A stretch of 64,000 bases of DNA from Cyanophora paradoxa. Taxonomy: Eukaryota > Glaucocystophyceae > Cyanophorales > Cyanophoraceae. Positions 23,801-38,381 of the stretch are shown piece after piece. The notes under the pieces were generated by a model. The model had not been told where the DNA came from. It searched no databases and worked only from the letters and a program-made list of their open reading frames with translations. The stretch lies in assembly GCA_004431415.1 (NCBI GenBank), contig QPMI01000017.1, forward strand, positions 372,001-436,000. Direction: 5' to 3'. The stretch's first letter is position 1. Every line of letters starts with the position of its first letter. The position numbers and the translations under genes were made by a program.

Positions 23801-25557
23801 CGCGCGGCCGAGCGCGGCGGGGCCGGCTGGCCGGCTGGCTGGCTCGCCTGTCGGGCTCGCCGATGCCGGAGAGGATGAGGGAGGCGAGGGCGGACCACCA
23901 GGCCGTGGCGAAGAGGCCGGCGTAGTACTTGTTCATGAAGGGCCGGTAGAAGGGCAGCGCGAGGAGGAGGAAGAGCAGGCAGGCGCCCAGGCCCACCACC
24001 AGCACCGCCATCGTCACCTGGGGCGAGGCGGGGCGGGGGTGGAGGCGAGTGAGAAAGGCGGCGGGGGGCGCAGCCTCTAGCCGAGGCGTGCGGCGCCCCC
24101 TCCGCCTAGCCTCTACTCGCTACCCCGGGCGCCCAAGGGGAGGAGGGAGGGGGGGAGCACCTTGGCGTCGACGAAGCGGGTGCAGAAGACGATCCCCGTG
24201 CGCACCACCTGCGCCGCCCCGCGCCGCCCCGCTCAGCCCCGGAGCCGGCCGCTTGGACGCGGGCGGGGCGGGGCGGGGCGGGGCGGGCCGTGTAGAGGAA
24301 GGCGACGCGGCCGTGGGCGCAGCTCTCCACGTTGCGCGACAGCGGGCTGCCCCCCGCGGCCTCAGAACACCAGAGAGCGAGGGCACAGCACAGCCTCGCC
24401 TGGTGTCGTTGTAGATGAGGGCGATGACGAGCATGAAGGGGACGAAGAGGGCCAGCACCCCCGAGGAGAGCGCCGCGTACCTGCTCAGATCACATCTGAT
24501 CTGAGCGGGGGGGGGGGGCGGGGCGGGGCGGGGCGGGGCGGACATGATCCACTCCCAGGCGATGGCGGAGGTGCCGCGCCAGAGCATGGAGGCGCGGGGG
24601 CCCACCACCGAAATCTCCTGGCTCAGGATCTCCAGCGCCGGGATGTACCTGCCAGGGCGGTGAGTTGGGCGGGGCGGGGGGCGGGGCGTGGCGGGGCGGG
24701 GCGGACAGGGCGGTCTGGAAGATCTGGGCGAGGATGCGGACGATGCGGATCGGGAGGATCCGCACGTTGTTCTTGTTGAACGAGTACGCTGGCGGCGGGG
24801 CAGGGTGGGGCGGGGCGGGGTTAGGGCGCGCGGGCGGCCGAGCCGCGTTGTTGGGCGGGGCGTGCGCACTGGCGAAGGCAGCCATGCCGAGCATGAGGCC
24901 GATGGCGCCGAGGAGGACCCAGAAGGTGAGCACGTAGACCGTCCAGCCCCCGAGGAACGCGATGGAGAAGGCCTACGCAGCAGGCCGCAGGGTCAGTAGT
25001 GCGGGGCGCCGCCGGGACTAAAGTCCATTTACCGCCGAGATGCGCTGGAGCCAGGCGATGGAGTCCGGGTGCCAGCCCGTGCCCAGCGTGAGGCCGATCA
25101 GCTGGAACTGAAGGCGCCAAGCGAGGTCAGCGGGGCCGGGGCCGGGGCCGGGGCGGCGCTCCCGGCTCGGGCGGGCCGGCGGGCGGGCCGGCGGGCGTGC
25201 GCACGAAGTCGGCGGCGACGAAGAGGACGGGGAGGAGGACGAGCCAGACGAGCGAGTTCTCCTTCCCGTTCGCCGTCCGGTCCCTGCGCCCCTTCAGCTC
25301 CGGCGACCAGAGACCGGGGCCGCGGCCGGAGCCGCAGCGGGGCGGGGCGCACGTGAGGGCGAAGAGGAGGCTGTGGATGGAGCGCTCCACGGCGTGCAGG
25401 CCGTGCTCGCCCTGCGCCCGCCCGCCCCGCCAAGTCAGGTGCCGGCCTCAAGGGAGCTGCGCGGCGCTCTGCGGGGCGCGGCACGCACGGGGGCCGCCGC
25501 GCCCATGCTGTCGGCGGAGCCGCCGCCGCCGCCGCCGCCGCCCATGTTCACAGACAT
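17160..25557 (-). CDS. TmcB-like multi-pass membrane protein with TPR-like region
   Basis: Very long gene for a membrane protein of the TmcB (tiny macrocysts protein B)-like family common in green algae, ciliates and slime moulds, probably sensory. From ATG 25557 come a Gly-rich head, HGLHAVERSIHSLLFALT, then several membrane helices (ENSLVWLVLLPVLFVAADF, YVLTFWVLLGAIGLMLGMA, LFVPFMLVIALIYNDT, VVGLGACLLFLLLALPF). The family-typical TPR-like part follows near 22400-22150 (ALLQKYPNSKLLLREYGTFL, GNDPDLAQLHFAAADEIED). Then a helix (GGLALIIVLTAVFFIVIQQ), a roughly 400-residue presumed extracellular part, a helix ending FRPAFNNVRRSMRGVN, a long Pro/Ala/Gly-rich cytoplasmic linker (20060-19070), and a second helix-loop-helix unit (FVTIALIAAANFLVCFLFS to NVVFIVGLYLFVFRSVVNRL). 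The C terminus is KYAGTDEARGDEP. More than 20 short introns. It could be two adjacent genes split inside the linker; I see no low-GC spacer there. Confidence 0.7.
20822..20853. repeat. Poly-C tract (32 nt)
   Basis: An uninterrupted run of C on the plus strand inside an intron of the minus-strand TmcB-like gene, so its transcript carries poly-G. Similar C runs occur in introns near 10928-10962, 30968-30992 and 58358-58382. Confidence 0.8.
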
Positions 25558-26556
25558 GACGCTTCTCCTGGGCCCCGCGGGCATGCCTGGCCCGGGCCCT
25601 GTCGCCTGCGACATGCCCGGACGCTCTCGCTCTCAAACAGGAGCTGCGCCCCGTCGACAGTCTGAACGACCAACATTAGCACGCGGGCGCTGAGAGTTGG
25701 GGCGCCGGCGGGGCGCTTTAGGTCTCGCTCATAATGTCGTGGCTTGCTCACCGATGTGAGCCCTACTGACGATCCGCTCCAACGCTCAGCCGCGCTGTCT
25801 CTCGCGCATGGGCCCCAAGCGCTGTGCAGTCTCGGTCGCTCTGGAGCTCCTGGGGTGACTGATAGCTAAGACAAGCTCTTGATCTCTCTCATGATCAGCA
25901 GCCAACGCTCGCCGGCCGCAGCGCGAGTCCGCGGACTGTCGACGACCGCGGAATGACGCAGGCGTGGCGTGCTCCTCGGGGCGAGCAGCGGCTTCAGCTG
26001 GTACCAAGAAGAAGGCCCACGCTAGCTATGCAGCGTTCGAACGCTCGCGCCACCGCCGCGCCGCGCACCCTGCCTGGTAAGCGAGCGAGCTCCGTGCTCC
26101 CGAAATCGACAAGTTCGGGGGCGACGGGGGTACAGTCACCTTTCAGAACGGGCCAATGAGCTCCGAACGTTACCGTGGGGTACTGCTTCGAATTCGAATT
26201 CTGCGAAAATCGATCGATATCGGCGCGCCGCGCGCGGCCGCGCGCCCCGGCCGAGCGTTACTTTCGCGTGTGAACCACGTACGTACTGCAAAGTTGACGT
26301 TCAAATTCAGAGAGCAATACCTAGCTCGATCGCGCGAAGCCTCCCCCGGCCGCGGCCGGCGCGCGCCGAGGGCACACCGGCCCGGCGGGTACCAAGTGGA
26401 AGGCTCCCTCGAATTCGGCCTCGGAAGCTCTATCCCCCGGCGCATCCATGCCCACCCGTGCCGCCCTCGCGCGCCAGGGGGGGCGGTGCCCAGCAATGTG
26501 CACGCGTGGAGCTCTCAAGCTCGCCGCGACGCTGTTGGCGAGGTCGACACGGCCGC
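25558..26556. other. Spacer with palindrome cluster
   Basis: One kilobase between two minus-strand genes: the promoter side of the TmcB-like gene and the 3' side of gamma-tubulin. Open frames here have mixed codon positions and no recognisable product. At 26185-26260 there is a dense palindrome cluster (repeated GAATTC, ATCGAT, CGATCG, GATATC, GGCGCGCC, GCGGCCGC). Confidence 0.4.
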
Positions 26557-28948
<2,392 letters not shown>

Positions 28949-29421
28949 GGTCGCAGCGGGCGCGTAACGCCGCTCAAGTCGGCGCTCTGCTGTAATTCAA
29001 ATCCCGTGTCGGCAGGTGGTCTCCGAAGCTGCCTACAGCTACGTGCAGCGAGGCGCTGCGGTCGGCGCGACGTCCAGGGGCTGCTGTGTGGACTTCTCTG
29101 TGTTCTTGCCGCTTCTTGTTGTGTACCCCCGAGCCGACCCACCAAGAGGTTCCCCAGACCGCATTCCGAGCCGCGGCACAGTTCGTAAACCGCTACTGTA
29201 CGTTCGGGACCTGGCCCCAGCCCCCTCGCTCCTGAGCCGATACGTGGAAGTCTGGGAGCCGCGGCGGCAGCGGCCGCATGCAGCGGAAGCGCCCTCGCTC
29301 GGAGGCGCCTCAGATGCTCCCAGACGTTGCCAAGCACGCCGAGTTCTGCCAGTGCGCTTGCCCCGCGAGAAGCGAACGGCTCTATGAGAGCGCTCGCCGC
29401 TGCAGACCTAGCGCGGGCTGC
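28949..29421. promoter_or_regulatory. Divergent region between gamma-tubulin and spastin-like gene
   Basis: About 470 bp between the two divergent coding regions, likely containing both promoters. The spastin-like start is not certain, so some of it may be coding. No named element is recognised. Confidence 0.35.
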
Positions 29422-31685
<2,264 letters not shown>

Positions 31686-32214
31686 CCGCGAGCCTCCCCG
31701 GGGATGTATCGATCATGATCAGGTCTAGTTTAGTGTTTTGCGTAGTTGATGTTCTTCACAAAAATACAAAAGCTTGCATTCGGAAGGGACGAAGTAATTA
31801 AATATAAGGTCCCGCTCGCCGCGCTGACGTACGCGACTGCCACATGTACATGTACAGGCGAGCGCGGCGAGCAGTGCTTCTCACAGGTGGAAAAGCTAGC
31901 GCTCACGGGAAGAGCCGAATTCGCGAATTCGGCAGCGCGAGCGCGCTGGAGAGTTGCACGGCTTGCATGCCGCAACAAGAGGCTGCCACCGCAGCGACGC
32001 CCCCGCCCCGAGCGCCCCCGGCGGGGGCTATGTCCGATAATATTTTTCAAACAATTACAAATCCAAAGATGAAGAATCAAAGCAAAAGTGTCTCTGAACG
32101 TGATCATGAACATGCGAGCTCGATCGAGTCACCGCGCTACACTGGTGCGCGATTCGGCAGCGCGAGCGCGTGGGGATCGACTCGGAGTCGTGCATGTACA
32201 GGGTCCATGCGATG
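31686..32214. other. Convergent 3' spacer
   Basis: Lower-GC spacer between the 3' ends of the spastin-like and Argonaute genes, with ATCGATCATGATC, ACATGTACATGT and GAATTCGCGAATTC palindromes. No gene or structured RNA recognised. Confidence 0.4.
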
Positions 32215-35200
32215 TCAGAGGTAGAAGAGCTTCTCGGCGAGGGCGCGGAGGTGCGTCTGGTAGGCCCGGAGCGTGTCCGCGGAGGGCCCGTGCGACCCCT
32301 CCGCGTACACTGCCTCCTCGAAGCGCTGGGGGGGGGGGTAAGAGGGGGGGGTACAGGAGGGGACGAGGGCGAGGGGTACCACGGCGAGCTTCTCGGCGTA
32401 CTTGAGGGGCGCGGGGACTGCCCGGGAGGGGTCAGGGCGCGGCGCGGCCGAGAGGGGAGAGGGGGGACCAGCGGACCGCGGATGGGCCCCGCCCAACCGA
32501 AGCTGCGGCGGCGGTCAGCGAGGGTTCCGAGAAGGCGGGGGGAGTGCAGAATGGAGGGGGAAGGGCGCACTAGGCCTTGGCGAGCTCGTTGGTGGCGCGG
32601 CTGACGGTGCGCATGCCGCCGCGCACGAGCGCCGCGTCGATGGGGTCCGTCAGCAGCTCGTACCGCGTCGGCTTCGCCGCCCCTGCCGGCCCCGCGCAGC
32701 GCTCAGCGGGGGCGCGGAGGAGCGGGCCCGGCGCGCGCACCGGAGGGGGCCTTGTGGGAGATGAGGAAGAACTCGCGCTCGTTCTCCTGCGCGGGGGCGG
32801 CCGCGCGTGAGGCGGCCGAGCTGGAGGGGAGGGCGAGGGGCGGGGCGGGGCGGCCTCGCACCATGACGACCTCCTGGTCGATGCAGGTGCCGGGCTCCGG
32901 GTCGCCGGGGTCCCGCTCCTTCTGCAGGGGGCGTCAGGCGGCGCCCGGGCGGCGAGGGCGCGCGCTTGCGGCGGCGCGCACGGTCAGGTCTGCCGCAAGG
33001 GGCGCGGGGCGGGCGGCGTCAGCGCGCGCGGGGGCCGGAAGCGGCGGGCGGGGGCAAAGAGAGTAGCGGAGCACCGCCCCAGACGTTGAGATGGACCCTG
33101 CGGAGCGGGCCGGGCGGCGCTGGGGTCAGCCAAGCTCAACACCTGCCCCCGGAAATGAAGGCAGGCGCGGGCACCTCTTGGAGACGAGGAAGATGTGCAC
33201 GTCGGGGACCTTGCCCCTGGATCAAATTTAAAGCGGGCGTAAGCGGAGGATTCGCGGGAGGGCGGGCGGCGGGCGGGCGGCGGGCGGACAGGCGGAGGCG
33301 GCAGGCCTCGCGGAGGGCGAGGCCCTCGTTCCTGGCGATCGCCGCCTGGCCCCCGGCCCCCTTCGCGTTCTGCCGCCCCGCGCCCGTCAGGCTGAGGCCG
33401 CCCAGCTGCAGGCGCAGGCGGGGCCCCAGGGACGGCGCTGGCGCGCCTCTCGGTAGACGATGATGCGGGCGGGCGCCTGCGCGGCGCCGCCGGGCGCCCT
33501 GGGCCTGTTCGCCGGCGCGCGCGCCCACGCGTCGACTGCGCGGCCCATCGCCTCGGTGAGCTCGAGGACCTGCCCCGTCTGCGGCGCCTGCCGCGAAGAT
33601 TGGCGCCCGCCCACAGGCGAAGATTAACGTGAAGGGATCGGTGGCGCACGAAGGAGAGGACCTCGGAGTAGTAGGCGGCCCCCGAGTCGTCCGTCGAGAC
33701 CGTGATTGCCGCCGTGCGCGCCCTGCGGCGCACTTCAGAACACATCGAGAAGCGCGTCCGCGCCGCCAGTTCGCGGCGCACTTGACGATGGTGAGGCCGA
33801 CGTACATCGTGCCCCGCAGCTCCTCCGGCAGCTGCGGCGGCGCCGCGCCGACCGGCCACGTCAGGAGCCAGCGCGGCGAGCCGAGGGCTAGGAGAGGCGG
33901 GAGGCAGGGTGCACCGGGACCTTCCAGAGAGCCCCGCCCTCCTTGCACACGATCTGGCGGGGGCGCGCCGGGCGCTTCAGAGGCGAGCAGGGGCGAGCTC
34001 GAGGGGGCGGCAGGGGAGTCCAACCTGGCCGAGCAGCCCGACTGCGGCATCCCTCCACTTGTCGCCGTTGACGGTCCTGCCGCGAGAGACTCGCTTCGAA
34101 AAGCAGGGAAGGAGGCGGGTGCAGGAGAGGAAACCGAATCCCAGCGCACTCGGGTCTGACGAACTGGGAGGGGCACTGGAGGCGGAAGAGGAGGTGGCGG
34201 GAGAGCTCCGGGTAGAAGCCGGCGTCGTGGCGGCCCGGGAGCAGCACGACCACCGCGTCCGGCGCCCCGCCCCTCCTCGTCTCCTGCGCGCGCAACGCCG
34301 CTTCGAATTCGCCGGGAGATCGCGGCTGGAGGCCGGCGGGCAACACGCACCGCTTCGAGCGCCGTGATGAAGTTCGCGGCGGACTTCCCGCCCACCACGA
34401 CCGGCACGTTCTCCCACGTCTTGTTCAACAGCTCCTGCGTCCGCTGCGTGTGGCGAGTGCGTTTGACGCGAGCTCGAGTCTCCGGGCGAGCGCCAAGGCA
34501 CATCCGTGGGCACACACCCGCAGGAGGTCCCGCTCGATCGTCCTTGCCGTGTTCTCCGCGCCCTGCTCGTACAGGACGAAGATGCGCCGGTTCTTGAACT
34601 CCGGCGCGACCGCCGGCTGGTTCTTCCCGATCTCCTGGCGCCAGTTGATGCCGACGGACTGCCGCCCCCCGTTCCCGAACGTGAGCGTCGTCCGCGACGG
34701 CCCCACCTCGACCTGCAGGGCACGGTCCCGAGTCAGCCGGGCTGGGCAGCACGCGACTTCGACTCCGGCGCCCTGCGGCGCACCTGGAACTTGACCATAT
34801 TTTCCGCCACGGAGAGGCCCGTCTGCGCCCCGCGGCGTGAGAGATGGTGCATGGTGCCGCCCACGGGCGCGCACGGCTTCCAAGAGGGCCTTCTGTTCCG
34901 GCTCTGCTCCGAGCTGCTCGAGCCGGAATTTCTGGAGGTCCTGCGGGGGCAACGATTTGAACGTTAACGGGGTCCGGCCGGGGGCGCTGCGGGGCGCACG
35001 TCGTGCTTCCAGCGGGAGCCGCGGAAGTTGTCGCCCCGCGGCTTCGTGAACTTGGCCACCTCCCGCGTGATCTGCCGCTTGTCGCTCTCGTCCTCCGGCT
35101 TGTTCTGCGCGCCGCGTCATGATCAAATCAGGGAAATACCGATGGATGCGCAAAAGAGCACCACGCAGGCGAACTGGGAGAGCAGGAAGACCTGCGAAGA

Positions 35201-38001
35201 AGCGGGGCGATCACGATCACTACGGGAAGAAGGCGGTCGCGAAACGGATGGAGCGACGTTGCGCGCACCTCCATCGGCTCCTCCTCGAGCTCCTCGCCGC
35301 GCGCGGCGGCCTCCTTCCGCCGCTGCCGCCGGGCGAGCTCCCTCTCGTGCTCGAGCCACGCCTGCGAGGTGCGGAGCTCGGGGGCCGGCGGCTGCGCGAG
35401 GCCGTTGAGGTCCGCCGACGCCTCGATCGTCTCGACGTCCCCCGCCGCCGGCGCGCTCGCCCGTGCCGCGAACTGCTGGACGAGGCGCGCGTCCGCCTGC
35501 TGACGCGTCTCGCCGCCCTCCGCCGGCGGCCGCGGCCGCCGCCTCCGCGGCCGCGTCCAGGCCCGCAGGATCGGCTGGGTGGGGGGGTCCACGGAGACCT
35601 GCGCCGGGGTCTCGATTCCTGGGCAGAGAAAGACCGCCGAGATCTCAAACGTGACCTTGTACTCGTCGGTGACGTGCTTGCGGAACGAGACCTCCCTGTT
35701 GTTCTTGATGAACGTCCTGCAGGCGGAAACCAGGGCGTCGGCCGCGGTGGGCCGAGCTCGAGCTCAAAGCAGCGGCGCGCTGCGCGCACGACTCGCAGGT
35801 CTTCTCCCAGGCGACGGGCTCCTTCGGGTCCAGGTCGTACACGCGCTCCTGCAGCACCATGCGCCCGTCCGTCCGGTTGCAGTACCTGCGCCGCTGTGAG
35901 AACGGGCGCCCAAGCCCAGCGCGGGGAGGCGCACCTCATGTAGACGGTGTAGCCCTTGCTGGCGTAGTCCCGCAGCCTCCTCGTGAACTCGGCCCTGGCC
36001 TGCGCGGGGGAGGAGGTGGAGCGCTCCAGCTCCCTCCACTCGTCGTACGCCGTCTCTGCCGTCGGGGCCGTCGGCGGGCGCCAGATGGGACGTGCACGCG
36101 GGCGGGCGGGCGGGGCGCACGGAGGCGGAGGACGCGCCACTCGCGCTCCAGTTGGATCTGGCGGCGCGGTGAGAAGACCGGGCAGGAGGGCCGCGGGGAC
36201 GGGCGGGCGGGGACCATGAGGCCGCCCTGGGTCTTGAGGATGCTCGTGAACATGCCCTTCCTCAGCATGAAGCCGCGCACGTTGAACGCCTGCTGCGAGC
36301 GGTCCTCGATCATCTTCCGCCCGTAGCTCGTGTAGTCTGCGCGCGCGCGGCGACGTCCGTCAGATATAGATCTGAAATCGCGTGAGTTTGGTCGCTACAG
36401 CGCACTCTTTGCGTAGCTGATGAGCCGGCGGTTGGCGAGCCGCTGTGGCGGGACGAAGCGGCTTTAGTTGCGCCGGCGGCGCGGCCTCAAAGCGAGAGCT
36501 CACGAGGAAGTGCTCGCAGACTGGCTGCTCCGGGGAGAAGACGTAGTCCTTGATGTACTGGAAGTTGACCTGGATGCGGTCCCCGTCCTGCGGGCTTCTC
36601 AGCGGGCGCGGGCGCGATCGCGAAGTGGGATCGGAGGGGCGTGCCGGGTCGGAGCTGTTGGTGATCGCGCACTTGACGCGCTCGACCCTCTCGCGGACGT
36701 CCGGGAAGGGCGGGTTGACGAGGTAGAGGACGGTGGGGTTGCGCGGCGCCCGGTTCGTGAGGAGGAGCGGCTGGGGCCACTCCCGCGTGGCCTGGAGGGC
36801 CCACGGGCGCAGCCGCCTCGCGACGCCCTCGAGCGCCGCCTCGCGCATGTCCGTCCCCTCCACGTCCGGCGTCATGAAGACGGCGAACTCGAAGACCCGC
36901 GGCTGCCGCTGCTTCTCCGCCGGGGCGGACTGCGCGGGCGGTCAAGGCCGACGCCGCGCAGGCAGAGGGACGGCGAAGCACCGTCTTCCACATGTTCACC
37001 GTCACCTCCAACCTCCTGGCGCCGCCGCCCCCGGCCTCCCAGCCGCCGCCCCCGCGCCCCCCGCCCCCGCCCCAGCCGCCGCCGCCGCCGCGGCCGCCGC
37101 CTCGGCCGTGGTGGCCCCCTCCGCGGCCGCCGCCGGAGCCCTCCCCGCGGCCCCCGTATCCGGAGCCGCCGGCCCCCCGGTCCCCGCTGGAGCTCGAGCC
37201 GCCGCGCGGGTCGTACCCCCCCGGGCCTCCCGCCTCGAGCCGGGGCCGCTTCTCCTCCCGGTCGCCCCCGCGCTGCTGGCCGCGGTCTTGGTTGAGAAAG
37301 CCGCGCTCCAGGCCCCGAGGGCGATCACGGTCTTCCTGCCGCGGCTGCTGGCGCTGCTGCTGCTGATCGTACTGCTGCTGATGGGCGGGGGCGGGGGCTT
37401 GGCCGTAGCCTGGAGGCACCGCAGGGTAGCCATGAGAGGGCGGCTGCTGGCCATGGCCGTAAGCAGGCGAAGACTGCTGGGAAGCGGCCAGAGGTCCCGA
37501 AGCTGGTGGCATCTCAGTTAGGCTGGCAAGAAGCTGCTGCAGCTCTATGGCGGCAGAAAGATTTGCTGGCGGTGCTGGGCCATGGGCAGCCCCGAAGCCG
37601 CTCGGAGCGGCCGGGGCTGGCTGCTGGCCGTACGCGTGCGGCTGCGCGTACTGGCCAGCATGACCGTGCGCGTACGGCTGCTGCCCTCCGTATTGCTGCC
37701 CGCCGTATCCTTGCTGCAGCTGCCCGCCGTACGGCTGCTGTCCGCCGTATCCGTGCAGCTGCTGGCCGCCGTATGGCTGCTGCCCGTCGTACGGCTGCTG
37801 TCCATATATGTAGCCTTGTGCGTTTCCGCCCGAGCGCGAGCTCGCCTGCAGAGCACGCCATGAGCGCCGAGAGGCCGCGCGACGACGAAAGCGGGTGTCT
37901 CTAACCTGAAGTCCGGGCGGCGGATAGTGCTGTCCTTGAGCATGCTGACCAGGAGGCGCCGCCGGCCAGCCAGGCGGCGGACCATGGCCACCAGGATTCA
38001 T
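32215..38001 (-). CDS. Argonaute/PIWI-family protein with altered catalytic motif
   Basis: Small-RNA-guided silencing protein. From ATG 38001 the N terminus is low-complexity: Gln/Tyr/Gly repeats (QQPYGGQQ units, 37800-37680), then an RGG-rich stretch to about 37010. Then come NMWKTVL, FNVRGFMLRKGMFTSIL and QYIKDYVFSPEQPV in the N/L1/PAZ part, and a MID region (FKNRRIFVLYEQGAENTART). PIWI signs are GAPDAVVVLLPGRHDAGFY, FRLQCPSQFV, CKEGGALWKVPV, GTMYVGLTIVK, VSTDDSGAAYYSEVLSFV, ARIIVYRE, KVPDVHIFLVSK, PEPGTCIDQEVV, EREFFLISHK and PTRYELLTDPID. The usual first Asp (GxDV) is Thr in VGLTIVK, and YRD is YRE; the SH histidine remains. Stop TGA 32217-32215. Mixed GT-AG and GC-AG introns; the order is secure but several exon edges are not. 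Divergent from the Dicer-like gene. Confidence 0.85.
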
Positions 38002-38381
38002 CTGGGCGGCGAATCGTTGCGGATCGGACGCGGGATTGCGTTAATCGCGCATCGGGGGTCTTCTCCGACCTTTTCGGTGCGTATCCGGCGCACTCAGAGG
38101 GGCGGTCGACGATAGCGAGGCGAACGTGCCTCTGGCTGCTGACGGACCTCTGCGGCGGGCCCTCGTCGCTCACCGACCGCCCGGAGCGGTCGGGGGGCTT
38201 CGGCCGAGATTGGGGTGAACTTTGGGGGTCTTTTGGGATGAGCTCGGGGGGTATCGCGTGCAATCCCTGGTTCGGCCGGAATACGGCCGCGCAATCAGTG
38301 CCGGCCGCCGTAGCTCGCACAAAGACCCGAAAGCGGTGACGGACCGGACTCGAATGCGAGATGCCTGGGCAGCCGACGGCG
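38002..38381. promoter_or_regulatory. Shared divergent promoter of Argonaute and Dicer-like genes
   Basis: 380 bp separate the two ATGs, so both 5' regions lie here. GC content is lower than in the flanking exons. An imperfect inverted repeat, GACCGCCCGGAGCGGTC (38178-38194), is visible. No TATA box is clear. Co-regulation is inferred from the arrangement only. Confidence 0.45.

Noticed and set aside
36468-37521. Plus-strand frames over the Argonaute N terminus
   Set aside because: Pro/Ala/Arg shadows of the Gly/Arg/Gln-rich minus-strand coding sequence.
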